NCBI GenBank assembly: GCA_036426205.1
Contig: CM071574.1
Coordinates: forward strand, 17,702,440-17,766,439
DNA: 64,000 nucleotides
Direction: 5' to 3'
DNA from: Ascaphus truei
Taxonomy: Eukaryota > Chordata > Amphibia > Anura > Ascaphidae
In this document: positions 11,940 to 23,406 of the stretch, one piece after another
How the letters are laid out: every line of letters starts with the position of its first letter
How positions within the stretch are numbered: the stretch's first letter is position 1
Notes under the pieces: model-generated
The model's database searches: none
What the model saw: the letters and a program-made list of their open reading frames with translations, nothing else
What the model was told of the DNA's origin: nothing
Translations under genes and position numbers: made by a program

Positions 11940-12071
11940 TTGCCGACCAATCAGGGGAGACCTTTCCTCTGCTGTTAACAAACCAATCAGGATCCGGGGG
12001 CTTGATCAGAATTGACCAATCAGGGCTGTGGGTGGTAACAGTGTCTAAGGACAGCCGCTAGGGGCGGAGCT
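11940..12071 (+). promoter_or_regulatory. Cluster of CCAAT boxes with a GC box
   Basis: ACCAATCAGG recurs three times (near 11946, 11981 and 12023), followed by a GC-box-like GGGGCGGAGC at about 12061. CCAAT boxes with this flank are typical NF-Y sites. No gene is recognisable downstream: the 73-codon frame at 12072-12293 has no known motif. This may be the promoter part of an old LTR or other transposon rather than a host promoter. Confidence 0.35.
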
Positions 12072-12299
12072 TTGGGAACGACCAACTTATCAATGGGAAC
12101 CGAGCTGATGGGGCTTGGACCTAAGCATCAGTACCCGATTTCAGCTCCATACCCCCTGCTGAGAAAGATGCATCGCTGCTGGGGAAGAAGAATGCCTCCC
12201 CTTTGGAAGTGTGTGCCTTCCCAGAAGGTGGGCATGCCCTTCCCCACCTCCCTATTGTCCCCAAGCACTATCCTGGTCCCATACAAAGGCTAGCTCTCT

Positions 12300-13430
12300 G
12301 ACTCAATGTATGCAGGTCACTTGACTATTGTTACTGGCCCAAGCATACTGTACAATTAGTCACACAGATACCGTTTGAAAACACACAAATACAGCATATC
12401 ATCCTAACACAGATGGCTAACTTGAGTTATGCATTAGCAGGACTGGCAGACATTTTCCAGCCCTGAGATGGCCAGTTAAACCTATGTGCTGTGTTACCAC
12501 CTTAACTGGTAGGTGCAATAAGTGGGCTTAAACTTTATTACACCATGTCACGTTGCCCCTACCGTCAAAGTCATTTATTAACAGCAAACTTTTAGGTCAT
12601 GAATGAAAAACTCACACATTTATGCACAAAAGTATGAACTGTACTGTCTAACATCTGTTTGCAAATTTCCTGCATATTTTGAGTTTTTTTACATAATTTT
12701 TTTTACAAATCAAAATTAAATGAGTTCCTGCAAACCAAGAACACAATATCTTTTTAGCACCAAAACCAATACACTAGTGGAAAATGCTGACCCTTACTGT
12801 TAATACGACCTCTCTTTAAATATTTCAGACACACTGCTGCACATCAAATTATCTTGTCATCATGCTCCTAGGAATATGAACTATTTAGGCATAAATCAAA
12901 TCTAGCAAATATCATGTAATCCACCATCATAACAAAACAAATGAGGAAGCATGTCCTTAAAGATGTGTCCCTCTGTATTTATGAGGGCAGTTCCCACTAG
13001 GACCAAAATAATCTAATGACAATAGCATGTTTAAAGGGTTAATTCTGAGTAACTAGCATTTCTTTAAAAAATCTTTCACATATCTTTGTTTTAGACATAC
13101 TATTACACTACATGTATTTGAGGAAGCCTATGAGAACTCTTTACAAAGTATGGTTATTTGGTCAGCGATATGGGACTTTATATGAAGCCAATCAGAGGAG
13201 GGGATCATTTTAGCCGAATCGCAATACTTTCACCAAATGATTATTGTTTTAAGTATGATTTTGTTATGTAGGAATATTATGGTGCAAATACAATTACTTT
13301 AACATTTATCCACAAACAAGCACTTGCTGTGTGCAATATTTGTTTTAAAATGTTACATAAAAGGTGCATTGATCCCGCAAGGGTAGCCAATAACAAAAGA
13401 ACAAAAACGGTAACAAAGCCATCCTAACTA
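12300..13430. other. No feature recognised
   Basis: AT-rich sequence without coding frames, inverted ends or tandem repeats that I can see. Confidence 0.5.
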
Positions 13431-13432
13431 TC

Positions 13433-13474
13433 GTTGACAAAGCACCCATGTCAGGTGTGAAACGCGTCAGTGGG
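13433..13474 (+). ncRNA. Hammerhead-ribozyme-like motif (degenerate)
   Basis: The order fits a type I hammerhead with minimal stem III, as known from Penelope-like elements. TTGACAAAG stands where CTGATGA is expected. A stem II CACC/GGTG follows, then TGAAAC, then the palindrome ACGCGT with a GTC at the expected cleavage point. The core box is mutated, so I expect it to be inactive. Confidence 0.4.
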
Positions 13475-13985
13475 TTGTTTTTGCCTCGGCACTTGGCCAT
13501 GGCCAAGTTATCTTTATAACCTACTTTTTGTCCAGTCTGACTGCCTTTTGGGGCTGCTGTTCTCTGCTCACTTCGATTTTTGTTCCTAACTATCAAGCTA
13601 CCATGGAACAGATCCATGCAACACGAGAATCATAGAATTTCAGCACAAATATTACTGTTATTATTTTGTTAATATTATTTTATTATTATTTAGGCTATGT
13701 TAATTTTGGTATGTTACTATTATTGTTGCCATTGCTTATATTGATAAATGACTGTCACTATAAAAGTTTCAAATACCCAAGCAAAATAATGTAAACAGGA
13801 AACACGAAAAATATGCAACATATGCGTTGTTTATTGAAATACACAAAATATATATGTTCAAGAAATACTCTATGATAGCTGAATGCAAAAACAATGAAAA
13901 TAAAACATCTACAAAAAATGTTACTGCTTACGTAAGCATGTTTGTAGCAGATATATTTCTTTCAAATCCTAATGTTTGCTTAGAG

Positions 13986-14281
13986 CAGGGGTGCGCAAAC
14001 TGGGGGGCGGGAGATTTTTCTGGGAGGACGTAGGTGGTTGCAGAGGCCCCGCGCTATTCGCCAAAGCATTTAAATTAAATGCCGGGGGATCGCGTGAGGC
14101 CCCTGCAACACTCCTCTTATCGGGATTCAGCCGGCTGTGTGACGTCACACGTGTCAAATAACGCCGCGGGTCACATGACCCCGCAGCATCATTTGACGCG
14201 GATACAAGGTAGGGCATGGGGGTGCGAGAGCCGGGGCAAGGAAGACAGGGGGACACAGCAGCAAAAGTTTGCGCTCCCCTG
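13986..14281. mobile_element. hAT-type MITE with perfect 8-bp duplication
   Basis: It begins CAGGGGTGCGCAAAC and ends GTTTGCGCTCCCCTG, which are inverted repeats. GCTTAGAG is present on both sides (13978-13985 and 14282-14289). The interior is CpG-rich and contains GTGACGTCAC and a GCATTTAAATTAAATGC palindrome. The same family lies at 23082-23406 in inverted orientation. Non-coding: the open frames through it are chance. Confidence 0.88.
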
Positions 14282-14289
14282 GCTTAGAG

Positions 14290-15413
14290 GATATAGATTA
14301 GGAGTGGCCAACATATGTGAGGTTGCTATAGAAACTGTATCTGTGATTAGTTAGGTACAGCATTTCTCAGCATCAGATGCCATAGTGTCACATTTATATG
14401 GCCCTCCAATGATACAGTACTATGCTGCACCTAATCAGCTAATAATGAATTATACATGATAGCATACATTTCTCTATGAAAAAAGTATCTGTATCGTTAT
14501 TATTGCTGCATCATATTGAATGTTCAGTGAAAGATCTTCCCTTAGTCTTTTGCCCTTATTCAATATGTTGTTTGGGTAGACCTGAGCTTAATTCATTTTA
14601 ATGGGGCTGAAATCTTCCCTGTCAAGGGAAAGACGGCTATCCAGCATATTGAATAGGGGCCCTAGGATGCAATTGACTGAAAACTACTATTGACTAGAAG
14701 TCCATGGAGCATATTGAACCAGCCCCATAGTTTCCTTAGCATTGTAATGACCATGCTGCACTTTTACTCTAGAATTGAATAAATTACACAACACTGACTG
14801 ATACTGTATGTACTGTACTTCTTGTTCATGATAATACTGTATTTATCTGTGTAGTACAGTAAATTATATGTGTAATCTCAATTTCTCCCAGACGTCCACC
14901 TTCCATCATAACACATTTTTCTCCTGCCTCCAATCCCTTGTCAACAGTAAAATAATTTGACCAAAGCATATCTCAGTTGTTCCTTTAGAGGTTTTTGCAA
15001 TTGAATCACATTTGTTTGTTACCTGCCACAGCTATATTGTGCTTGCCAAATTATACTACATCATGCAATGGATTGCTATTACTGTGTATAAATTGCATCA
15101 GCAACTACAGTAGTAAAAATCCTATAAAGAACTTGTGCCAAAATGTTGTCAAATCAAATCAAAAGAAGTCTATTTTAGATATCCCATTCTCACCTCTATC
15201 TACTGCTAGAGAAAAGTAGGTAGTGATACAGTAATGTGTTGTGTGTATCAAACTAATACTCTTATTGTTCACAAACCACATTAAAATGTAATATATTTTA
15301 AAATGTGACTTGTCATAACCATATGCCCTCATAATACAATTTGTTGCAATAATTCTCTCCTGACTCCTCTTGTTTTGTGCTTTATCATCCCAAATATACT
15401 GTATTTATTGTTA
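14290..15413. other. No feature recognised
   Basis: AT-rich DNA between two hAT MITEs, without recognisable coding or repeat structure. Confidence 0.5.
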
Positions 15414-15421
15414 GCTTATAG

Positions 15422-15958
15422 CAGTGATTTTCAACAGGGGTTCCGCGGACAGAGGGGTTCCGTGAGCACCCCTCAGGGGTTCTGAGCCGACAGAGGGGGA
15501 GAGCTGGGACAACACTCCCGGCTGTCCTAGGTCCGGTGGCATGGTGACACCCCACATAACAGTGACCCTGTGGCTCCAAAGCTCAGCAGCAGCTGCCCAG
15601 CAACTGCTATCCTTCATCTGCCTGCTCCTGCCGGCACCGGAAGTTGCGCCAACTTCTGGCTGACATGAGGGAGAGGAAGGATCAGGCAAGAGCACGCGTG
15701 CTCTCAGCTTTGTGTGTGTGTTTGTGTGTAAGTGAGAGGGGGAGAGTGTGTGTGTGTATGTGAGAGGGAGAGAGTGTGTGTGTGTAAGTGTAAGTGAGAG
15801 GGGGAGAGTAAGCATAAGGGAGAGAGTGTGAGGGGGGAAAGGAAGTGTGAGAGGCGAAGGGTTGGGAGGCGAGAGACAGAGGGTGAGGGTTGGGGTTCCC
15901 CAGAATTTCAAAATTGAATTCTGGGGTTACTTAACAAAAAAAAGGTTGAAAACCACTG
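15422..15958. mobile_element. hAT-type non-autonomous element with 8-bp duplication
   Basis: Starts CAGTGATTTTCAAC and ends GGTTGAAAACCACTG, classical hAT inverted ends. The flanking duplication is GCTTATAG (15414-15421) against GCTTACAG (15959-15966), 7 of 8. Inside, about 15710-15850 is a GT/GA-rich simple repeat that creates a long artificial minus-strand frame. No transposase remains. Confidence 0.88.
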
Positions 15959-16284
15959 GCTTACAGGTTTAGGGATGCCAACTATTTTATACTTAAACAG
16001 AAGTAATGGTTTTGTTAATTGGTGAATACATGTGTACTGTGTTACTGTCTGTATGAATACATCTTACAGTTAAGTATTAAATGCTGAATGCTGAATATTT
16101 CAAGTACTTTGATAATCTTTAATTTTGTTTCTAAATTATTTTCTGCTGGTAAAAAAAAAACATAAAAGAGACATATATTTCAATTGTATTCAATGTGCCT
16201 TAATGCAATTATATCGAATGGATCATGTGTTGAAGATAAAGCTACAGAAAGTGGTTTTTATAATGTGTTTCCATAACATATTAC

Positions 16285-18115
16285 CTTCCATGGGTTACAC
16301 CTGACCTTATAGCACTCTACCAGTTCAGGGATGCCTTGTGGAAAAGCTACAAAGTAACTGGCACTACCAAGGATCTCAATCACTACAGATGCCTGCGGAA
16401 CATGTGCACAAGGCAAACAAGGCATGCAAAAGCACAATATTACTCTGACAATCTCCTCCAGAATACATCAAACCCAGCTAACTTCTGGAAGGTTATCAAC
16501 AACATATTCCAGCCTTCTAACCATCAACAGCCAAGTAATATCACTAAGGGGGATATTACTCTGACAAACCCCACCGATATTGCAAATGCATTCAATGATT
16601 ACTTTGTGGGATGTGCTACTAACCTATTAGCGAAACGCAACCCAAACCACAAACCTGAATCTCATCCTGGGAGTACCCATATAGCCCCAACCCCTCCCAA
16701 CACTGCCCACAATTTTCAATTTGGCCCAGTATCCGAAGAGGAGATTACACAAGCGCTCCTAAAATTAAAACTAAGCAGCCAATGTGGACCTGACCTGCTA
16801 CAATCTAGGTTCCTAAGACTTGGTGCCCCAGCCATTGTCAAACCAATTGCTTCCATAGTCAACTCTATCCTGTCTGCAGGCCATATCCCTAAGACCTGGA
16901 AAACTGCCACAGTTGTCTCAATCTTCAAAAGTGGGGACAAAAACACTGTCTCAAACTACAGGCCAATCTCCCTTCTCCCAATCCTATCCAAAGTCATGGA
17001 AAAATTTGTCCACTCCCAATTAAACGATTACTATAACAAGACAAATTTCCCTAGCCAATTCCAATCAGGCTTTCACCCCAAACACTCTACCGTAACTACC
17101 CTGCTAAAAGTTTGCAATGAAATCCAGTGTGGAATGGAACGGGGTCAACTCACTGGTGCAGTATTCCTAGATTTTGCAAAGGCTTTTGATACTGTTGATC
17201 ATGCTATCCTGCTTAACAAACTCCAGAGCTCTTGAATAGGGAAGCATGCCTGTAAGGAAGCCTCAATACACATATATGCAGATGACACAATCCTATATAC
17301 ACACAGCCATAGCCTCTCTGACCTTGAACACATACTGACTTTTTGGGACTCGAAAACTGGATTTCCCAAAACAAACTGACAAGACTGTAACAATGGTATT
17401 TGGGACCAAGACTAAATTTTTAAAGCTTCCAGTGAAGGAGCTACAGATCAGAACCAACGCTAACACCACCCTAACTCCTGTTACTAGTTTTAAATAACTG
17501 GGCATATGGTTCGACTCCCACTTAACATTCGGAATGCACATTGATACCCTGACATCCAAAACCTATGCAAAACTCGGTGTACTTTACAGGAACACATCCT
17601 CCCTAAGCCTGCTGGTCAGAAAGTGTATTGCACAGCAGATGCTAATGCCAATTATCAACTATGGAGACATAGTATATAGCTCGGCACCCCAAACCCACCT
17701 TCGCAAACTTGACACCCGCTACAATCCAATTTGTCGTTTCGTTCTCCAATGCAACTACAACACACATCACTGCAAAATGCTTAAAGAACTAGATGGGTCA
17801 TCACTTGAGTCTAGGCGCAAAGTTCACCTTTCCTGTCTTGCCTTCAAATACTTTCTGGGCAAGCTACCCACCTATCTCAACAAGCTCCTCACCCCTACCA
17901 CATGCAGCACTTATCATCTGAGATCTGACTCCAAAAGACTGTTCATGGTCCCAAGGCTCAACAAAGTATCCGGCCGTTCCTCCTTCTCTTACCGTGCACC
18001 CCAAAACTGGAACAACCTACCGGATATTCTCACATCCACCACCAGTTTAAGTTCTTTCAAAACTAAAGCTGTCTCACATTTTAATCTGGTCTGTAACTGT
18101 TACATAAGCCTATAA
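16285..18115 (+). pseudogene. LINE reverse transcriptase, internally deleted
   Basis: The open frame continues upstream of the first ATG (LYQFRDALWKSYK), so the true 5' part is lost. Motifs in order are: YYSDNLLQ...FWKVINNIF, a linker, KLSSQCGPDLL (target of the usual GPDG motif, glycine absent), IPKTWKTATVVSIFKSGD, NYRPISLLPILSKVMEKF, QSGFHPKHST and FLDFAKAFDTVDHAILLNKL. At 17221-17235 the frame stops, and within 40 bases the next motif, IYADDTILYTHS, appears in the same frame, so the RT core between these motifs is deleted. Two later stops break the thumb region. The C-terminus (17534-18115) ends in the usual YRAPQNWNNLPDIL...FKTKAVSHF. Confidence 0.85.
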
Positions 18116-18300
18116 TATACATCTTCTCTAACTGTGCATGCAATGTATTGTATATAATGTATACCCTGTTCATTTATGTAACTGTATTTGTAACCATGTA
18201 TTATTTGTCATATTAACTATGCCCAGGACATACTTGAAAATGAGAGGTAACTCTCAATGTATTACTTCCTGGTAAAACATTTTATAAATAAATAAATAAA
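16285..18300 (+). mobile_element. 5'-truncated L2/CR1-group LINE
   Basis: A Jockey-superfamily LINE fragment starting inside its ORF and ending in a (TAAA)n tail at about 18283-18300, after CTGGTAAAACATTTTATAAA. I cannot decide between L2 and a close clade; the microsatellite tail favours L2. The endonuclease is missing, the usual result of 5' truncation. A 0.46 kb fragment of the same family lies at 50666-51131. No clear target duplication was seen. Confidence 0.8.
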
Positions 18301-19784
18301 TTCATGTTATATTCAGATATCACTGCCATACTGTATGTTTTTTTGATGCACCGTATTTCGGTACTGGCTTTCAGCCCATCCATTCATATTACCTACTCCT
18401 GAAGCATGTTACATATTACATTTTTATTTATTTATTTATTAATAAATATATTTGTCATCAGCTAGACAAATTCTACATTTTATATTTTGGTGTATTATGA
18501 ATTGTACTGTGATTATTAACATTAATATTTTTTCTAATGTCGTAGAACATAAAACTTTGTGAAAGAAAATAATGTTGTACCCAAGGTTTGGGACAGAAGA
18601 GGCATTTATCCACTTTATTAAAAATAAATTCATATTGAATGTAAGTTAACATTTTTTTCAAACCATGCTGTCACAGTTATTATACACTTGGGGGCTGACC
18701 ATAGTGCTAATTCCACAGAAATGCTATTATAGTCTATAAGAAAAGAACACTCCAGTGAAAATATAGCTGGGTTGCTATAGAAACCGGTTTTAACAGAACA
18801 ATTATTCAAAGCCGTAGTGTCGTTTTAAGATGTTTATATGTAGGATACCCTATGGGTTAAAACCCTTATCCAGCTGTGATATCACCACCTTTTTTGGTAA
18901 TGAAGTCACTACCAGAAGTGTGCATCCTGTCTAAGGACACTTTGTATATAATGATGCACTTTTTCTATTTTGAGCAAATTTGCAAATCATTTGAAAAATT
19001 ACTTAAACTCCAACATAGGGAAGCAGTTGGAAACGGGGGACAAATGGCTTAAAATAGCTATATAGTATATGCAATGCTTTTGTAGTGATGATTGCAGGTT
19101 TGATTGGATGACGAATGGATTCTCTCCCTCTCTCAGGATTGAATTTGCACTTTTTCACATTTCAAAAATTATTTGAACAGTTTTCTTAACAACTACATTA
19201 TAATTAAGTTACCTGCACAGCCAATAAAAAAGATAAGTACATTATATAATAATTGTCAAAATATAAAATGCCACATCTCTTGTCACTACCCACTCATGGA
19301 ATCAGACAATAGATATGAAGCAAAAGATCTCTGTTTAAAGATTAGGCCCTCTGTGTCATTATTGTTCTACGACCTGCATCAGCGTGTTTAATATTAGCAC
19401 AATATTCTGTTGGGTACCAGATGGACATGAATAAACTAATATTAGTATTATTAGTCCCCCAGTTTCTGTGGATTTTTTTGCAAAGAATAAAGAATATTAA
19501 AAAAAATAGCAAGGAAATGCAGCATTTATTTAGGACGTTATCAAAAAGTTGAATTAGGTACACATTTATTGTAGGATGCTATGCTGTAAGGCACTTTTAA
19601 AGTCAAATGAATAGACCATATAGAGCCTGATTCAAGATTTGAAACCTATTTATTTAATTAACACAGAGTTGTTCTCCAACATGTGGAAGATATTTTCATA
19701 ATACATAAAATTGTGACCTTTCTGAGGATCTGCAATTGAGCCTTTTAATTATTAAATGACTGGCACATTTGAGGTACGGTTCAT
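18301..19784. other. No feature recognised
   Basis: AT-rich DNA with short TTTA/ATTT runs near 18421-18450. No coding or repeat structure recognised. Confidence 0.5.
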
Positions 19785-19809
19785 GTTAAGGACTTTAATA
19801 AAATATGAA

Positions 19810-20080
19810 AAGAGTAAGTAGCAAGCTTAAGGTAAGGACCTCCATTGCAGCATTTTCTGAAATACTACCAGTGCCATGTGCTACCCCAGGGAACAGTCAG
19901 AGATTAGGGAGGTTAATGCATGGCTTAGAAAGTGGTGAAGGAAGTAGGGTTTGGGTTTTTTAGAGCACTGGGACTCAATTTCTGAGAAGTGCTATCTTCA
20001 TGGGAGGAATGGATTGCACCTCAATGAAGAGGGATCTTCTGTGCTAGAGGCAAGGATGTTAAAAAGGTTGGAGAAGATGT
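19810..20080 (+). pseudogene. CR1 ORF1 esterase fragment
   Basis: KLKVRTSIAAFSEILPVPC (about 19815-19872) is followed, after frameshifts, by GRNGLHLNEEG (about 19998-20030) and EARMLKRLEKMLN then stop. The DGLHLN.G segment is the conserved end of the SGNH-hydrolase-like esterase domain in CR1-group ORF1 proteins. Here G replaces D just before GLHLN, and there are internal stops. Confidence 0.6.
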
Positions 20081-20321
20081 TAAACTAGGAAGGAGGGGGG
20101 ATGGACAAGAAAAAGACAATTAAATAGACAGAATAGATAGGAATGGAGAAATAGATAGAGGTTATGGAGGTAGAATGGGGGCAAGTGGGAGTTTGGCAAG
20201 TAGCCATATTGAATGCAGGTAATACTAGAAAACTTCTAAAGATTAAATCAAATTCGAGTAGAAAGGCAGGAGCAGATAAGATAACAATAGCACAGACAGG
20301 AAAAAAAACTTAAATGCATGC

Positions 20322-20333
20322 TTGCTAATGCAA
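20322..20333. repeat. 12-bp target duplication, left
   Basis: TTGCTAATGCAA, identical to 21801-21812. The pair brackets the Penelope-type insertion. Confidence 0.8.
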
Positions 20334-21800
20334 AAACGAGACATAATGCGTTCCTGACCTAAATTTTAGGATGTACCTCTACTCTTTAATAATTCCTGAA
20401 GTGTGTCATATAACCTTGAAACTTTTTTTATTCTATGTAATTAATTATCATATTTTTACTTTTAGACCACTACGCCCTGGATTCATCAACATCTAGAATG
20501 TAGCAAGGGTTAATTTATTTTGTATTTTTTATTTTTGTATTGTAATTCGTTCCAGTTTGACATCATTGCATGCATAATATATGCACTGATGCTAAAACAT
20601 GAATGAATCAATGTATATGGTATTTTATTTAAACTATGCTTTTCATGTCTTTTGCTATGTCTTTTTCATTGTATAAGTACTGTAATATTTTTAATATGGC
20701 ATCATGTTTGTAACAGTGATAGCCATTTATATATTAACATATATGTATAGTGGAAGTATAAACCACATCTTTTCATGTTCTAATTGTTTGTATTTAGTAC
20801 ATAGGTACTTTGTTAAGGTGCTAGATGATGTCATTAGTGGCATTCCGCTGTCTTAACCTATTACCTTATGTTATGTAAATCTCAGGGACTTGTATTGGGA
20901 AGTTCGTGTGTTTTTGTCAAAAAATGCTCAATAAAGTTTGTTGCATTGAAGATTCCAACCACAAGATGGTGGACTATTATACCTAGTATAGGAGAATGGT
21001 TGGCAAATATGCTATGAAGCTTTATGGAGCATTGACAAGCATGAATATGCAAATGTTTGAATGATGACACGTCACGTGATGCGTCACGTGACATGATGCC
21101 TTGCAATTTTGAAAATTAATGCGGGGACACTATTTAAGGGAGGGATACAGAGAGGGATGTTAGATTAGCCCATGAGGAAGACTTTACAGTGGAAACACAT
21201 GTTGGGTGATATCAGTTACCACTAAAGGAGCCCTTGTTGATGACATCTGGAGTGGAGGACAACTTTAACCAGCCCAGTACCTGCTGTGACGGCCGTGGAG
21301 CGGACGCTCCATGCTGTGAATATTTTGTCTGACCCTGTGACCCAGTGTGGTCTGAATGCTCTCAAACAAAGGCACTTATGTAAGTGGAATACTTTGTGTT
21401 TTTAACATTAAAAACAGTTCTATACTATTTTGCTTTTCCCCTCTTTTTGTATATGGAATTTCCCCCTCTCTATGTGGATCTGGAGTACCTGTCTGGAGAC
21501 ATAAGTTGGTAACTTTGAATAACCACAACGCTCTGATTTCACGTTAAACACGTGAGTGCAAATTTTATAGAACTTCCAGCATTGAAGCTAATTTGCTGAA
21601 GTAGACAATATTGCACTATTTGGTGTTTTTACTCTCTCTTACATGTCCTGATGTGATTTGCGCACCTGTTTCTCCTTCGTTTGCTGATTGAATTTGGTTT
21701 GAATTCTACATCAGGAGCTGCACTCATTAAGGATAGTATATCATCTGTGTTACCTTTGATTTGTTGTGATATTATTTGCGCTTGATTTTTCCTTGCACAT
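20334..21800 (+). mobile_element. Penelope-derived non-coding insertion with hammerhead
   Basis: A 1,467-bp insertion with identical 12-bp duplications. I see no reverse transcriptase or GIY-YIG frame in it. It holds AATAAA at about 20930, a TATA-like TATTTAAG at 21131-21138 and, about 35 bases further on, a hammerhead-like core. That arrangement resembles the pseudo-LTR of Penelope-like elements or a non-autonomous derivative (retrozyme-like). The element class is inferred from the hammerhead and layout, not from protein sequence. Confidence 0.6.
21167..21208 (+). ncRNA. Hammerhead-ribozyme-like motif
   Basis: CATGAGGAAG (near CTGATGA plus G), then a stem II ACT-TTAC-AGT, then GGAAAC, then the palindrome ACATGT ending in GTT before GGG. 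The strands CCCA (before the core) and TGGG (after it) can pair as stem I. All parts occur in hammerhead order with the tiny stem III known from Penelope elements. The core box has a C where T is required and a G where T is usual, so activity is doubtful. Confidence 0.55.
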
Positions 21801-22495
21801 TTGCTAATGCAAGAAGCCTGACAGATAAAACGGGGGATCTTAAATGAATAACTACACGGGAACAGTATGATATCATAGGCATTACTGAAACATGGTGGGA
21901 TGAAACACATGATGGGCAGTTCATTTAGAGGGTTATTCCCTTTTTCAGAAGGATAGCAAAATAGAAGAGGAGGTAGAGTATGTATATATCTTAAACTGAC
22001 TCTAAAATCGATTATGAAGGAACATGTTTATGAAGGAATTATGAAAATGCCTTGTAAAAGTAAAAATAAAATGCTATAAACTACAAAATATCTGTGAGAT
22101 TGAGGAAGCCAAAATACTTTTGCAAATAGAAAAGGCATCAAAACTACTGTAGGTCATGTTTGCATAATGGGTGATTTTAATTATCCAGACAAAGACTGAG
22201 ACAATGAGATTAGCATTACAATGAAAGGAAACAGGTTTTTGGGGGTGTTTAAAAACAATTACATGACCCAAATTATTTAGGAACCAACCAGGGGAGGGGC
22301 AATACTGGATTTGGTAATATCAAACAATGTAGAAGTAATAACAAATTCTCAAGTACGGGAACATTTGGTAAACAGTGATCATAGCATAGTTTCATTAGAA
22401 ATAAATGATCAAAAAACATATTATATGGGTTCAGCAAAGACTTTACATTTTATAAAGGCAGATTTTAATACACTGAGGCATAATCTATAAGGAAT
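21801..22495 (+). pseudogene. CR1 ORF2 endonuclease fragment
   Basis: The AP-type endonuclease of a CR1 LINE, broken by stops and frameshifts. In order: NARSLTDKTGDL, YDIIGITETWWDETHDG (the ETWW glutamate), GHVCIMGDFNYPDKD (the GDFN aspartate and asparagine), EPTRGGAILDLVISNN, QVREHLVNSDHSIVSLEI (the SDH catalytic pair) and FIKADFNTLRH. This is the normal order. The sequence then changes at about 22500 and no RT follows. Confidence 0.85.
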
Positions 22496-22539
22496 TTATG
22501 TTTTTTCATGGAAAAATGTGGAAGATAAATTGTTGAGCT

Positions 22540-22580
22540 TTGAGAAAGCTGCATAACACTTAGGCGAAACGTACGTCGGG
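22540..22580 (+). ncRNA. Hammerhead-ribozyme-like motif (degenerate)
   Basis: TTTGAGAAAG in the CTGATGA position, a weak stem II, then GGCGAAAC and the palindrome ACGTACGT ending in GTC before GGG. The GAAAC and minimal-stem-III half is well preserved. The core box and stem I are not. Confidence 0.4.
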
Positions 22581-23081
22581 TAAGCCCGCTGACATCATCG
22601 TTGTCAGCGGTAGGCCCACACTGGGACACCACCGTAATGGTGCTAATGCTATAAGCCTGCAATATTGACATGCATTGCTTGTAGACCCGCTTTATTCTAA
22701 TAGCCTTTTTCAACAGTAAGGGACAACATACTGGGATACCCCCTTCATTCACCTCAACATTAATGTTTATCCTTAGTGATAGGGACAGCTTAAGGCATTA
22801 TTTCAGGTAGGGGTGGCTTTGCCAGGGATATTAGCACTATGAATGTCCTCCCTGATCTGCTGATATATTCAGTGTTGGGTTTACTATCAGCCATGCACGG
22901 CTTTAATACCATGTACAAATTACATTTCCCTACCCTACCTGTCCGATTATAGATCAATCCTCACCATAGATTTATGCTACGGGTCTCAGCGAACACACAT
23001 TTCTTTTTAACCACCTCTGATTACACCCGTTAATTAGGGATCATGCATAGAACACAGATATAGTCACAGTATACTCTAACA

Positions 23082-23406
23082 CAGGGGTGCGCATACTTTT
23101 GGCTCTACGCCCCCCTGCCTTCTCAGACCCAGTGCTCGTGCCCCCCCCCCCCCATCTGGTATCTAGCATCATTTCACACCGCAGGGTCATGTGAAGTGAC
23201 GTCACATGACCCCACGGCATCATTTGATGCCACGTTGCCATGGCGATGCTTTCCCTGAAGACGTCGGAGAGAAGATAAGTGATTTAAAGAGGCCTCACGC
23301 GATTTTCCGGCATTTAATTTAAATGCTATGGGGAAGAGCACGGGGCCTCTGTAACCACCGCACCCCCAAAAAAATTCTCGTGCTCCCCCCAGTTTGCGAA
23401 ACCTTG
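23082..23406. mobile_element. hAT-type MITE with perfect 8-bp duplication
   Basis: Ends CAGGGGTGCGCATACT and AGTTTGCGAAACCTTG are inverted repeats. CTCTAACA flanks both sides (23074-23081 and 23407-23414). Same family as 13986-14281 but reversed; they share GGCATTTAATTTAAATGC and GGCCTCTGTAACCAC-type blocks. A run of about 13 C lies near 23141. Confidence 0.88.

Larger units (their letters stand above)
19785..22495 (+). mobile_element. CR1/L3-type LINE, split by an insertion
   Basis: Two LINE parts read in the same direction: an ORF1 esterase remnant before about 20080 and the ORF2 endonuclease after 21801. The insertion at 20334-21800 falls inside the endonuclease start. Removing it, with one copy of the 12-bp duplication, joins LKCMLANA to the NARSLTDK start of the endonuclease. 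The LINE is therefore older than the insertion. The reverse transcriptase half is absent; Penelope-type sequence begins at about 22500. Confidence 0.75.

Noticed and set aside
15411..15911. 166-codon minus frame rich in Leu, Ser, Thr and His
   Set aside because: It lies inside a hAT element and crosses its GT/GA simple repeat.
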